From contig CAYNJC010000005.1 of NCBI GenBank assembly GCA_964397565.1, positions 101,563 to 165,562 of the forward strand: a stretch of DNA of 64,000 nucleotides, written 5' to 3'. The position numbers and the translations under genes were made by a program. Below, in pieces: positions 34,829-44,393 of this stretch. Source of the DNA: JAPLST01 sp964397565. Its GTDB lineage: Bacteria > Auribacterota > UBA3054 > JAPLST01. Each line of letters starts with the position of its first letter. Within the stretch, counting starts at the first letter, position 1. The notes under the pieces were generated by a model. It saw only the letters and a list, made by a program, of their open reading frames with translations, had not been told where the DNA came from and did not search any database.

Positions 34829-37708
34829 TCAGCGCGGGGCCGGCGCGTAGAGGGCGTCAAGCGCTGCGGCGTCGGCCGGCAGCGGTGCAGCCAGGGCATG
34901 ATGCCAGACGCTCGATCCGCCGCTGGCATAAAACGGCTGATACAGAAACACGCGCGCGTCGCCGAAACCGAGCATGGCACTGCGCAAGATGGCCGTGCCT
35001 TTGCCGGTGCTTTCCACCACGAACGGGGTCAAGGCGGGAAACAGGCGGGTGGCGTATGATTGCGGGGTGGCGCGCCACATGCCTTTGCCGCGCAGCAATG
35101 CCGCTTGTTGCGCACAGAGTGCGCGGCCCGTGCGCGTGACATTGCTGACACTGAGCGTAAAGGCGGGCGTGACCTGCAGGGTTTCACTGACTTTGCGCGC
35201 CAGCATGTCATCAATACTGTACTCAAGGTGATAGTCGAGCCCCGCGGCACGCGCCGGGAAGGCTTGAAACGGCGTCACCAGTGGCTGTGCCAGTGATAGC
35301 AGCGCGGTGTCGGCATCGTGCTGCACGCGCAATCCTGGTGCTGCATTGGTCACAGTCAGCATGACTGTCAGATTGGAGGGCGCGCAGGCGAAGACGCTCA
35401 AAGCGACCTGCGCATCGCGACCCGCGCTTTGCAGCGCCAGGCAGGTCAGCGCCGGATTGGTGAACGCCATAGCGGTGACGACCAACGGAAACGCGCCAGT
35501 GCCGCGCGGCGAGCATTCGGCGACAAGCACCGGCCGCCATTGGTTGGCGCTGCGATACAACACCGCGGCACACGGCCGCGCATCCATGCTGCCGAACTGC
35601 GGCACGGCACGCACGCCATCCAACAGATACAACGTGTTGGTCGGCACGGCGAGCAGCGTGCCCATCCCGACGGCGATGGCATCATCGGTGCCATCCTGAT
35701 TCAGATCGGTGTAGCGCGTGCGGTCGAGAGTGTGAAACTGGATGACGGATTGGTCGAAGGCGTCAGCGCTGCGCGGCGTGGCGGGGATGGTGCGCGTGGC
35801 GCGGCGTACGGATGGGCGCAGCAAGGTTTGAACATCGAGCGGCGGCTGGGTCATGGGCACCCAGCCCAACACGGAGAATTTATCAAACATGCCGCCGGCT
35901 TGCAGGGCCGCGACATACACGCATTGGCTACTGGGGCTGTGCGCGGCAACGAAACGGTTTTCCTCTTCATAGGTTAGCAGCGACAGGGCCAGGTCATGCG
36001 TTACCAGCGGCGCGAGCGCCAGCCGGTCAGCACCGTCGAGGCACCATTGATACACGACCCCCGCGCACGTGGCGGCGGCCAGCATGTCGCCGTTGCGCGC
36101 GAGCGCGGCGGTGGCGACCGGCGCCGGCAAATTGGTGGAAAACGCCACGGTGCCGCGCGCGGCCGGGCGGGCCGCATACAGGCGCAGCTCTGTGCCGCGC
36201 CAGACCGCAAACCACGATCCGTCATCCACGACCGCAAGCCCGTCCCACTGGTTGGATGACTGGACCAGCACAGTGCCGCTGGCGGTGTCATACAAACCAA
36301 AGCCGTCGCAGCCGCTGCGCTCATCGTTCCAGCACAGCAAGGCGGCGCCCTTCTGCAAAAAGGCGGCGCGCGGATAGGGCTGGGGCAGGCGCAGACGCGG
36401 CTCTTGCTTGGCCGGAGGATACGGGCTCTCACTGGCGCCGGTCAGCACGCGCACGTTACACAGGCTGTACTCGGTGGGCGTGGCACTGCGCACAAGCGTG
36501 TGATTGTCGGGGCTCCAACTGACGGGCAAGCCGCCGGGATTGGTCAGGGTGCCCAGCAGGCGGCTGGTGCGGACATCCCAGACATCCACACGCGCGACGT
36601 CCGGTGGCAATTGGTAATGCACGGCAGCCAGCGCATAATCACGCGTGATGGCCACGCCATAGATGCGCACGGCGCGGGCGAAGGCGCGGTACAAGGTGGC
36701 CAGCACTTCGCCCGCGGAAAAGTCGGCGACATCAAAATCATAGACACTGGCGGGCGTGCCTGGATTGCGGATCACGCCGATACTGCTGTCGGCCGCGACG
36801 GTCCATTCCTGCACGCGCGGCAGGCGCGCGACCCGTTTGCCAGTGCGCGTTGCATAGACCGGCAAGGCCCCGCTTTGGCGCACCGCCAGCAACGTGCCGT
36901 TGGCGCACATGCCGTACTCATCGAAGTCCTGCAAATGCAGGACACAGCTCCACGTGGCGAAATTGAGGAGGTACGCGGTGCGCGCGGTGCGCGCCACCAA
37001 CGCATCATAGCCGAGTTGCGGATCCTCGCCACGCAGGAGCAGCATGCCATTCCAATATTCTGCCGGGGTCATGGCGGGCAGGTTCTGCGCCCGCACTTGC
37101 GCGGAGAATTTTTCGTAGACCGGATAGGCCGCAAAGCAGGTGAGCGCCTGCTGCAATGCCGGGCCAAAGCCACGCTGCGGAAAGCGCAACTGCAACTCAA
37201 TCGCGCGGGTCACCGCCTGCATCGCCGTTTCCTTCATGGGCGACATGGTGAAGCGCGAACGGCCAATGACATCCAGATCAACCTGCGCCAGGCACAGGCC
37301 ATAGGTCAACCAGAAGGCGGCGTTGGCGCTCTTCTGGCAGCGCGACGCCAGCGCATCCACGCCGCGACTGACCAAATCCTGATTATCCATGCGAATGCCA
37401 GTCAGTGTTTGCGCCAGGGCCAGGTCGTACTGCCGCAGGCTGCCGTCAAAGGCGTCGTCGTTGTTGCGCGCCACAAAAAAATCCAACAGCGCGGGCGTGG
37501 CGTTGGTCAAAACATAGTGAGTAATCAAGCGCGCGTGCAGCAACGCATCCGGCTCCGCATCCAGCGCGCCGGCCAGCTGCGTCGTGGTGCAGGCAGGCGG
37601 CAGCGGCTCGGCCAGCAGCGGTTCGAGAAACAAGGCCGCCGCGCTGGGGCCGCAGGCGCAGGCCAGCCCCAGCAGCGCGCGCAGGATGTGGTGGTGATAG
37701 GTAGTCAT
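34829..37708 (-). CDS. Large exported protein of unknown function, beta-propeller-like middle
   Basis: 959 residues with a signal peptide (ILRALLGLACACGPSAAA). The first 270 residues are helical and rich in Ala and Leu, like a TPR- or HEAT-type region. The middle (about 280-620) has repeating blocks such as VDVWDVRTSRLLGTLTNPGGLPVSWSPDN, typical of WD40 or PQQ-like blades. The end (about 640-940) is beta-rich, with DLNQDGTDDAIAVGMG near 670 resembling an FG-GAP/integrin-type calcium loop. I recognise no family for the whole. It stands alone, 39 nt downstream of the xerC-type gene. Confidence 0.6.
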   Translation of the reverse strand: MTTYHHHILRALLGLACACGPSAAALFLEPLLAEPLPPACTTTQLAGALDAEPDALLHARLITHYVLTNATPALLDFFVARNNDDAFDGSLRQYDLALAQTLTGIRMDNQDLVSRGVDALASRCQKSANAAFWLTYGLCLAQVDLDVIGRSRFTMSPMKETAMQAVTRAIELQLRFPQRGFGPALQQALTCFAAYPVYEKFSAQVRAQNLPAMTPAEYWNGMLLLRGEDPQLGYDALVARTARTAYLLNFATWSCVLHLQDFDEYGMCANGTLLAVRQSGALPVYATRTGKRVARLPRVQEWTVAADSSIGVIRNPGTPASVYDFDVADFSAGEVLATLYRAFARAVRIYGVAITRDYALAAVHYQLPPDVARVDVWDVRTSRLLGTLTNPGGLPVSWSPDNHTLVRSATPTEYSLCNVRVLTGASESPYPPAKQEPRLRLPQPYPRAAFLQKGAALLCWNDERSGCDGFGLYDTASGTVLVQSSNQWDGLAVVDDGSWFAVWRGTELRLYAARPAARGTVAFSTNLPAPVATAALARNGDMLAAATCAGVVYQWCLDGADRLALAPLVTHDLALSLLTYEEENRFVAAHSPSSQCVYVAALQAGGMFDKFSVLGWVPMTQPPLDVQTLLRPSVRRATRTIPATPRSADAFDQSVIQFHTLDRTRYTDLNQDGTDDAIAVGMGTLLAVPTNTLYLLDGVRAVPQFGSMDARPCAAVLYRSANQWRPVLVAECSPRGTGAFPLVVTAMAFTNPALTCLALQSAGRDAQVALSVFACAPSNLTVMLTVTNAAPGLRVQHDADTALLSLAQPLVTPFQAFPARAAGLDYHLEYSIDDMLARKVSETLQVTPAFTLSVSNVTRTGRALCAQQAALLRGKGMWRATPQSYATRLFPALTPFVVESTGKGTAILRSAMLGFGDARVFLYQPFYASGGSSVWHHALAAPLPADAAALDALYAPAPR

Positions 37709-37747
37709 ACAAGTTCCTCTGCGTGCGCGGTATGCCTGCGAAGCACG

Positions 37748-38644
37748 TCAGTGCCGGGGATGCGCGCCGTCATACGCGCGCTTGAGACGTTCAGGCGTAA
37801 TATGGGTGTAAATCTGGGTGGTCGACAAGCTGGCGTGCCCGAGCAATTCTTGGACGCTGCGCAAATCCGCGCCGGCATCCAACAGATGGGTGGCGAAACT
37901 ATGCCGCAAGGTGTGCGGCGTCACGCGCTGCGCCAGCCCGGCCGCCTTGCCCGCGCGCGCCAACATGCGCTCGATGCTCAGCACGCCCAGGCGTTTGCCA
38001 AACCGATTTTTAAAGACCGCATCTTTCGACCCGCGGCCGCAATACTTGGCATCCGCGAGGTAGGCCGTCACGGCGGCCCGCGCCGGCCCACCCAGCAAGA
38101 CCAAGCGCTCCTTGCGGCCTTTGCCCAGCACGCGCAGCACGCCGCTGCGCGTGTCCATCTGCGCATGCGTCAGGCCGGCCAATTCCGAGACACGCATGCC
38201 GGTGCTGTACAGTGCCTCGACAATGGCGCGATCGCGCCTGCCCTTCAGGGTGGGCGCGGCGAGCACGGCCAGCACGCGTTCGACATCCAGCAACGTGAGG
38301 AATTTCGGCAACGGGCGCGGCAGTTTGGGTGTCTTCACGTCGCTCATCAGCGGGGCCGCCAGCACCCCCTGCCGAAACAGGAACTTGAAAAACGAGCGCA
38401 GTGAAGACAAGTAGCGCGCGACCGAGCGCCGCGCGCGACCGGCGCTCATCATGGTCGCCAGATGCGCGCGCACATCAACAATGTTGATGGACTCGACCGC
38501 CGGCGTCGCGCCGCCATGCGCCTCGCCAAGGAAGCGCGCGAACTGGCTCAGATCACGGGTGTAATTATCAAGAGTATGGGCGCTGTAATTCTTTTCGGCG
38601 CTGAGATGGCGGACAAAGGCGTCAACGGCGGCACTGAACGTCAT
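37748..38644 (-). CDS. Tyrosine recombinase, XerC/XerD type
   Basis: 298 residues, the normal size for XerC/D. An N-terminal SAM-like core-binding domain is followed by the catalytic domain with all active residues: R151 (STGMRVSEL), K175 (GKGRK), H244 and R247 (HTLRHSFATHLLDAG), H270 (GHASLSTTQ) and Y279 (IYTH). It probably resolves chromosome dimers at dif. XerC and XerD cannot be told apart from sequence alone. No phage or integron genes are nearby, and the gene overlaps rfbC by 4 nt, which fits a housekeeping role rather than an integrase. Confidence 0.9.
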   Translation of the reverse strand: MTFSAAVDAFVRHLSAEKNYSAHTLDNYTRDLSQFARFLGEAHGGATPAVESINIVDVRAHLATMMSAGRARRSVARYLSSLRSFFKFLFRQGVLAAPLMSDVKTPKLPRPLPKFLTLLDVERVLAVLAAPTLKGRRDRAIVEALYSTGMRVSELAGLTHAQMDTRSGVLRVLGKGRKERLVLLGGPARAAVTAYLADAKYCGRGSKDAVFKNRFGKRLGVLSIERMLARAGKAAGLAQRVTPHTLRHSFATHLLDAGADLRSVQELLGHASLSTTQIYTHITPERLKRAYDGAHPRH

Positions 38645-39201
38645 GGCGTGTACACATAGTTGATCTCGGCCTCGGCCAGGCGCGGCGCCTGTGCATCTTT
38701 GACAGACAGGCAGGCTTGGTCGGCGCTGATCGGCCAGGCGATGCCCAGCGCCGGATCATTCCAGAGAATACTACGCTCGTGGCCCGGCGTATAATAGCCG
38801 CTGCACTTGTAGTGAAACTCGGCGCGGGCGCTCATCACGCAAAAGCCATGCGCAAAGCCCGGCGGCACATACAGCGAGAGCTGGTTTTCGGCCGAGAGCA
38901 GGCAGCCGACCCACTGGCCGAACGTCGGCGCGCCGCGGCGCAGATCCACGGCGACATCAAACACTTCACCGCACACAACCCGCACCAGCTTGCCCTGCGC
39001 ATGCGGATCAAGCTGGTAGTGCAGGCCGCGCACGACGCCGCGCGCCGAGCTGCTCATGTTGTCCTGCACAAACTCAAGGTTGATCCCGCGCGCCGTAAAA
39101 AAATCGCGCCGGTAACTTTCAAAAAAATACCCGCGCGCATCACCATGCACCGTCGGCTTGATCAGCAGCACATCCGGAATTGTTTGTGGCAGCAGATGCA
39201 T
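38641..39201 (-). CDS. rfbC: dTDP-4-dehydrorhamnose 3,5-epimerase
   Basis: 186 residues, standard length. The opening DVLLIKPTVHGDARGYFFESY, the catalytic base in RGLHYQ (H61), KLVRVVCGEVFDVAVDLR and YVPPGFAHGF are diagnostic of RfbC/RmlC. It makes dTDP-4-dehydro-L-rhamnose for L-rhamnose in LPS or other glycans. The other rml genes are absent from the window. AAAGGT precedes the ATG. It lies 4 nt after the DUF4340 gene and overlaps the recombinase gene, so it is probably at the end of the gld-type operon. Confidence 0.93.
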   Translation of the reverse strand: MHLLPQTIPDVLLIKPTVHGDARGYFFESYRRDFFTARGINLEFVQDNMSSSARGVVRGLHYQLDPHAQGKLVRVVCGEVFDVAVDLRRGAPTFGQWVGCLLSAENQLSLYVPPGFAHGFCVMSARAEFHYKCSGYYTPGHERSILWNDPALGIAWPISADQACLSVKDAQAPRLAEAEINYVYTP

Positions 39202-39205
39202 ACCT

Positions 39206-41005
39206 TTAGCGCACGGCTTGCACCAGATCGGCTAATTTCTGCACCACCTCGGCGTCCACCACGCCGACATACGGTTGGCCGGTGATCATCGCAAAGAAGC
39301 CGTCCGGGGTGGCCGCGCCAATGCATAGTTCCGCCTGATCGCCGCGCTCGGTCTCGACCCGATAGCGCTGCGCCGGCGTCGCCAAGCCGTACTGCGCCAG
39401 TGCCGCAAGCGGCACTTTCGCGACCCAGCGCAACACCGGCACGGGCAGCACTGTTTTCAACGTCACCTCGAGATCGTCTTGCAGCGAGGTGACGGCATCC
39501 GCGCGAATCAGTACCCACTGATTGCTGTTCTTGATCAGTTTACCCGACCAATCCGGCAGGGTTGCGTCGAGTGCGGTAATGCGCGCGACCGGCAGGTCGA
39601 GCAGCTCACCGGTCAGGAATGGCAGCTCATTGGTGGCGAGCTGGGCGGCGACCGTTGCGTGCGCCACGGCGACATACACGCCCGGGCTGCGCTCGGCATA
39701 GCACCACGGCCCCCGTGGCGCGCTGAGCGCCAGGCTGAGCGGCTGCTCGATGTCCTTGCAGGTCACCACCAAGCGCAGCCAGACATTGCTCAATGCGGCG
39801 CGCGCCGTCGCCCCCGCGGCGAAGTTGGTCACCGGCAGGTCAAGCCAGGCATACACATAATCCGCCACTTTGGCGGCGTCAATCAAGGGCGAGTCCACGC
39901 CGGTGATCTGCCAGTCGGTTTCGCGCGCACATTCGAGCGTATCATCGCCGACAGTCTGAATCAGGCGCAGCGGATCGTGATAATCGTAGGTCACGAACAA
40001 GCGCTGATCGCGCAAGGTGTCAAAGGGCCGCAGCAGCGGCGCGATAGCACTTTTCTTGACGGTAAAGAACTGCGGATACTCGCCCCGGCGGGCGAGGTAC
40101 AAGCTTTTCGGCCGCAGGCCCTGCTCGTCTTCATAATCGTCTGGCCCGCTGACTTCATCACCGATCTGCAACCGCTGTGAGGTCGTGCCTTGCACCACAG
40201 TGAGCGTCAAGCGCGGCGTGCCAAACGTGGCGGGCGGGTCACAAAAGGTGGCCACCGATAATTTTTCGAGATTACCGAGCAGCGTCTCGATCTGTTTGTG
40301 ATCGGCGGCATCCGCCGTCGGCTGGATCACCCGCCAGGTGGTGTCATTGCCACGCTGCAGCTCGAGCGTGCCGTCCGGTCGTTCGAGCTGCAACCCGCCG
40401 ACTTGATACGCGCGCAGATTGAAGACCGCGCGCCGGCGCACATCGTTGACGCCACTGTCGGTCGTCAGCCGTAACGCTTCTTTGAACTCATGCGGCGCGA
40501 AATATGCCTCGGCGCGGCCGGGCACTTCGACGTACACCGCCCACTGACTGGGCACGTCAAAGCCAAGGTGCAGGATGAGATTCGTGTCCAGCACATCAAA
40601 TTCGGCGATAATATCGGGTTCTGTCAAGCCGGCGGCCGCGCGATCAAGCTGGGTGTAATTAGTCCCGCTGATCTGGCGTTGCAGATCCAATTTCTTGACC
40701 TGATCCAGGATCGCGCGGATTTTCGCGTCATCGGCCGGAAAGCTAACCGGCGTGCTGACGTTCCAGCCGGCCACGTCGCGCGTGATCACAAATTCTTCGC
40801 GATTGGTGATCGCGCCGAACTCGTTGGTGCGCTGCGCCACGATAATCCGCAGGCCCGCGACCTTGTCCTGGTCAAACGTTTTGAAAATGCGTTTCTCGAC
40901 CAGGTGGCGCTCGGCGGTCGAGGGCTGATACCGATCAACATACCACAAATAGGCCCCGACCACGGCGACCATCAGCAACAAAATCAAAGTGGTGCGAAAT
41001 CTCAT
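39206..41005 (-). CDS. DUF4340 protein
   Basis: 599 residues. One N-terminal membrane anchor (TTLILLLMVAVVGAYLWYV), then repeated DUF4340 units outside the membrane (GLRIIVAQRTNEFGAITN, VITRDVAGWNVSTPV). DUF4340 proteins are regularly encoded next to GldG-like proteins and ABC-2 exporters, and are thought to be an accessory of that transporter. AGGGAG precedes the start. A 192-bp spacer with no gene separates it from gldG, but no clear promoter is seen in it. The substrate is unknown. Confidence 0.85.
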   Translation of the reverse strand: MRFRTTLILLLMVAVVGAYLWYVDRYQPSTAERHLVEKRIFKTFDQDKVAGLRIIVAQRTNEFGAITNREEFVITRDVAGWNVSTPVSFPADDAKIRAILDQVKKLDLQRQISGTNYTQLDRAAAGLTEPDIIAEFDVLDTNLILHLGFDVPSQWAVYVEVPGRAEAYFAPHEFKEALRLTTDSGVNDVRRRAVFNLRAYQVGGLQLERPDGTLELQRGNDTTWRVIQPTADAADHKQIETLLGNLEKLSVATFCDPPATFGTPRLTLTVVQGTTSQRLQIGDEVSGPDDYEDEQGLRPKSLYLARRGEYPQFFTVKKSAIAPLLRPFDTLRDQRLFVTYDYHDPLRLIQTVGDDTLECARETDWQITGVDSPLIDAAKVADYVYAWLDLPVTNFAAGATARAALSNVWLRLVVTCKDIEQPLSLALSAPRGPWCYAERSPGVYVAVAHATVAAQLATNELPFLTGELLDLPVARITALDATLPDWSGKLIKNSNQWVLIRADAVTSLQDDLEVTLKTVLPVPVLRWVAKVPLAALAQYGLATPAQRYRVETERGDQAELCIGAATPDGFFAMITGQPYVGVVDAEVVQKLADLVQAVR

Positions 41006-41197
41006 TGTCTCCCTGGGGGACGAGTCATTATTACAAAGGTCTTAAACGCAGAGTACGTATCAACGAAGAGACAGGAAGAGAGCAGAGAGAGGAAAAATGT
41101 GCATGCTGATTGTCAACGCTCTTCACTCGGCAACGCTCTCTTTTCTCTTCGTCAAAATAGTGTGGGCATGACTTAATAACCACGGCGGGTGGGGTGT
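41006..41197. other. Spacer between gldG-type and DUF4340 genes
   Basis: No gene. The stretch has purine-rich degenerate words (AACGAAGAGACAGGAAGAGA) mirrored by CTCTTCACTCGGCAACGCTC and TTTCTCTTCGTC, giving an imperfect inverted repeat near 41066-41156. It may form a processing or attenuation hairpin within the operon transcript. Confidence 0.4.
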
Positions 41198-42631
41198 TCA
41201 ACGCCGGCGCGTCAGCCACACCCCCAAGCCGGCCACCAAGGCCAGCGCGGGGATCACGCCAATGACCGCCACGGTGACGACGGTTAATTGCATTTTGTCC
41301 AATTCAAGGCGCTTCATTTCGACCACGGTTTTTGTCCCGATCGCGACCAGAAACTCGCGCTTCAACAGCCAGTTCACCGCGTTGAGAAACAGATCGCGAT
41401 TGCCGCCTTGCACAATCTCGCGATTGGTGATGAAATCCGAATCGCCCATCACGACCAGGCGCATGCCGCTCTTCTTGTTTTCGACGGTGACGCCCACGCT
41501 GACCGGCCCGGCCAAATCTTCGCCTTCGTCAAAGCGGAAGGTGTCGCCCTCGGTTTTGCTCTCGCCCCAGCCCTTATTGCCGGTCATGATCAGTTCATCG
41601 GCCACATTGACGCTGTTCTGCGGGTCGCGCACGGTGATCGAGCGCGCCAGAAAAAACATGGTGAAGGTCTGCAGCCGGCGCGTAATCGGATGATCGCCGT
41701 AAAGGCCAACCACCAGCTGCAGCGGGCTGGCATACGGCAGGCGCCGCTCGGGATCCACCACGACGTTGTTGCCCACCTGCACGTTGAACTCGGCCAGCAG
41801 GTCTTCGAGCCCGCTCTTGAGTTCCGGATCCAGTAAGAGCAAGGCGCGCCCGCCGTCCAGCAAATAGCGCCGCAGCAGGTTCACTTCCGCCTCCAGAAAC
41901 GGTTTGGTCGGGCCAGCGACAATCAGCACGTTGCAGTTGCTCGGCACCAGGGTTTGCAGCGTGACCAGCTCGAGCGGCTGGGCTTCAAGATTGTCGCGGG
42001 CAAGGAAGCGGCGCGCTTCGCTCAGGCCATCCGCGCCAAACACAAAAATGCTTTTCTCACCGTGCTTGACCGTGAAACGCGCCGTCAGTTTGACTGGATG
42101 CATCAATTCGAGCAAGGCCGAGGTAAAAGCCTGTTCGGCTTTGAACAGGCGCATCTTTTTGATCTGCCCGCCGGTGTTGTAATCGTGATCAAAGCGGAAA
42201 TCGGCCAGGTCCATTTCGGTCAGGACTTTTTTCTGATCGCCATAGACGAGCACGACCGTGTCGGGCGCATCCACGCTCAATTCACGCACCAGCGCGCGCA
42301 ACTTGGCGATGTCCCGAATCGAGTCCACCATGGTAAACGAGACGCGCCGTGAAACGTCGCCATAGGCCCGCAAGAGCCGTTCGAGCTTGCCATACAACTC
42401 AGAATCCTGCGGATTGCTGAACACATACACATGCACGTTGGTGGGCAGTTCGCGCAGCACGCTCTTGGTCTTGTCCGACAAGCGGTACATATCGCTGGTC
42501 TGCACAAAATCGTGCCGGTACGGATACTTGTTCGCCAGCCAGTTGGCCATCACGACCAGGACGCCGGCCAGCGCCAGCGCGACGGCCACGTTGGCGCCAT
42601 AGGTCAAACGGCGTTGCAATTGACTGCGCAT
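41198..42631 (-). CDS. GldG-like ABC transporter auxiliary protein
   Basis: 477 residues with one membrane helix near each end (VAVALALAGVLVVMANWLA and VVTVAVIGVIPALALVAGLG). The large extracytoplasmic part carries the GldG/ABC-transporter-auxiliary pattern: SDKTKSVLRELPTNVHVYVF, DVSRRVSFTMVDSIRD and GGRALLLLDPELKSGL. In Bacteroidota GldG works with GldA and GldF in gliding; in other phyla the same trio is an exporter of unknown substrate. AGGTAAG precedes the ATG, and the permease gene ends 1 nt upstream. Confidence 0.85.
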   Translation of the reverse strand: MRSQLQRRLTYGANVAVALALAGVLVVMANWLANKYPYRHDFVQTSDMYRLSDKTKSVLRELPTNVHVYVFSNPQDSELYGKLERLLRAYGDVSRRVSFTMVDSIRDIAKLRALVRELSVDAPDTVVLVYGDQKKVLTEMDLADFRFDHDYNTGGQIKKMRLFKAEQAFTSALLELMHPVKLTARFTVKHGEKSIFVFGADGLSEARRFLARDNLEAQPLELVTLQTLVPSNCNVLIVAGPTKPFLEAEVNLLRRYLLDGGRALLLLDPELKSGLEDLLAEFNVQVGNNVVVDPERRLPYASPLQLVVGLYGDHPITRRLQTFTMFFLARSITVRDPQNSVNVADELIMTGNKGWGESKTEGDTFRFDEGEDLAGPVSVGVTVENKKSGMRLVVMGDSDFITNREIVQGGNRDLFLNAVNWLLKREFLVAIGTKTVVEMKRLELDKMQLTVVTVAVIGVIPALALVAGLGVWLTRRR

Positions 42632-42632
42632 C

Positions 42633-43376
42633 TTACCTCCACTTGTGCGATTCGACGCTTTTCACCGTGGCAAAGAGCAGCAGCAGCGTCACACTTATAA
42701 AATACACAAAACTGCACGAATCGAGCACCCCCGCGGAGAATTCCTTGAACTGCTCCAAGACGCTGACATACTGATACAGCGCGCGCCAACCCGGCGACAC
42801 GATGTTCTGCATGAAATTCAGGGAGAACAGCATCAGGATGATCACGAACGAGACGAAAAACGCGACAAATTGGCTGCGCGTGCACGACGAGACCAACAAG
42901 CCCAGGGCCGTCAGCATCGCGCACAGCAGCGCGGTGCCGATATAGCCCGAAAAAACCACCCCGTAATCCACCGTGGCGTAGCGCCCGAGCACCACCACAT
43001 ACAGGACCGTGGGCGCCCACATCAGCAGCAGAAACGAGAGGGCCGCCAAGTATTTGCCGAGCACCACTTGGGTGTCGGAGACCGGCGCGGTCATCAGCGT
43101 TTCAATCGTGCCGGTGCGGTATTCCTCGGCGAACAGGCGCATCGTCAGCGCGGCCGAGATCGCCGCCAGCACAATCCAGTAAAAGAAGGTGCCGCCAAAC
43201 ATGATGCTGAACACATCCGTGTCGATTTTGACCATGTCGGGCAGATTCAGCACGCGCACCAGCAACCAAAACACCCAGCCCAGCACGCCCAGAAAGACGC
43301 ACATCACGATGTAACCAGTCGGCGTCAGATAGAGCGTCAGCAGCTCGCGTTTATACAGTGTCCAGAAATTTCGCAT
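42633..43376 (-). CDS. ABC-2 type permease, GldF-like
   Basis: 247 residues with six predicted membrane segments. The start FWTLYKRELLTLYLTPTGYIV and the phrase LFAEEYRTGTIETLMTAPVSDTQVVLGKYLA are typical of ABC-2 permeases of the GldF/NosY type. It pairs with the ATPase encoded 18 nt upstream and the GldG-like protein encoded 1 nt downstream. The size is normal. Confidence 0.88.
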   Translation of the reverse strand: MRNFWTLYKRELLTLYLTPTGYIVMCVFLGVLGWVFWLLVRVLNLPDMVKIDTDVFSIMFGGTFFYWIVLAAISAALTMRLFAEEYRTGTIETLMTAPVSDTQVVLGKYLAALSFLLLMWAPTVLYVVVLGRYATVDYGVVFSGYIGTALLCAMLTALGLLVSSCTRSQFVAFFVSFVIILMLFSLNFMQNIVSPGWRALYQYVSVLEQFKEFSAGVLDSCSFVYFISVTLLLLFATVKSVESHKWR

Positions 43377-43394
43377 GAGAACAACCCGTGGCGC

Positions 43395-44318
43395 TTACCG
43401 CGCGGTGATTTCAACAAAGGCATCTTCGAGCGTCGGCTCGTGTACATCCAGCAGGCGCAGGGCCCAGTTCTTGGCGCGGACGGCGGCGCCGAGTTGCTCG
43501 CGCGGGTCCGTGTCGGGTAGGGCGCAGCGCAGCGTGCCGTGCGCCCAGCCGCCCTGCTCAGTCAGAGTAACCTCGGTGGCGCCCGGCAGCGCGCGCAGCA
43601 GCAGGTCAAGTTCGCGCGCCGGCGCCTTGACCTCGCAGCGATAGAGGCGCTTGGTCGAACTGCGCAAATTGGCCATCGTGTCTTGCGCGGCGATCCGGCC
43701 TTGGTGCATGATGATCACCCGCTGACACATCATTTCGACTTCCGACAAGATATGGGTCGAGAGGATGATCGTGCGATGGCGGCCCAGCTCCAGGATCAGT
43801 TCGCGCACGCGCCGCACTTGGTTCGGATCCAAGCCGATGGTCGGCTCGTCCAAAATCAACAAATCGGGATCGCTGATCAAGGCGTCCGCCAAGCCGACGC
43901 GCTGGCGATTGCCCTTGGAAAGCTGGTCATTGATGCGCGTGCGGACTTCGCCCAATTCGCAGGCGTCAATCACGAAGCGCAGCCGCTCTTCAAGCGCCTG
44001 CCCGCGCAGCCCCTTCAGCTTGGCGCGATAGCGCAAGTACTCGCTGACGCGCATCTCCGGGTACAACGGCACATTTTCGGGCATGTAGCCCAGCTGGCGG
44101 CGCACCGCGGCCGAGTCCGTGAACACATCGTAGCCGGCCACGCGCACGCGGCCCGAGGTCGCCGGCATGAAGCAGGTGAGCATCCGCATCGTGGTGGTCT
44201 TGCCCGCCCCGTTGGGCCCGAGCAGTCCGACAACTTCGCCCGCCTGGACGGCGAATGAAATGTGATCCACCGCCAGCACGGGGCCGTACGTCTTGACCAA
44301 TTGTTCAACTATAACCAT
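43395..44318 (-). CDS. ABC transporter ATP-binding protein, GldA-like
   Basis: 307 residues. Walker A GPNGAGKTTT near 34-43, Q-loop GYMPENVPLYPEM, signature LSKGNRQRVGLADAL (the K-G variant common in GldA-type ATPases), Walker B LLILDEPTIGLDP and switch His LSTHILSEVE. A C-terminal accessory domain of about 90 residues follows. First gene of the gld-like operon, preceded by a near-consensus promoter at 44353-44381. Confidence 0.92.
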   Translation of the reverse strand: MVIVEQLVKTYGPVLAVDHISFAVQAGEVVGLLGPNGAGKTTTMRMLTCFMPATSGRVRVAGYDVFTDSAAVRRQLGYMPENVPLYPEMRVSEYLRYRAKLKGLRGQALEERLRFVIDACELGEVRTRINDQLSKGNRQRVGLADALISDPDLLILDEPTIGLDPNQVRRVRELILELGRHRTIILSTHILSEVEMMCQRVIIMHQGRIAAQDTMANLRSSTKRLYRCEVKAPARELDLLLRALPGATEVTLTEQGGWAHGTLRCALPDTDPREQLGAAVRAKNWALRLLDVHEPTLEDAFVEITAR

Positions 44319-44352
44319 GAGTACTTTACGGTTCCTGTAATTACGCTCTAAA

Positions 44353-44381
44353 TTGTATCCGAACCGGCCAGAATTGTCAAT
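44353..44381 (-). promoter_or_regulatory. Near-consensus sigma-70 promoter of the gld-like operon
   Basis: On the minus strand TTGACA (44381-44376), 17 bp, TACAAT (44358-44353). The ATG is 35 bp after the -10. It should serve the ATPase, permease, gldG, DUF4340, rfbC and recombinase genes. Confidence 0.8.
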
Positions 44382-44393
44382 TGACCACGGCGC

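Noticed and set aside
37748..38644. Phage or integron integrase
   Set aside because: Length and motifs match housekeeping XerC/D, and no attachment site, cassette or phage gene is near.
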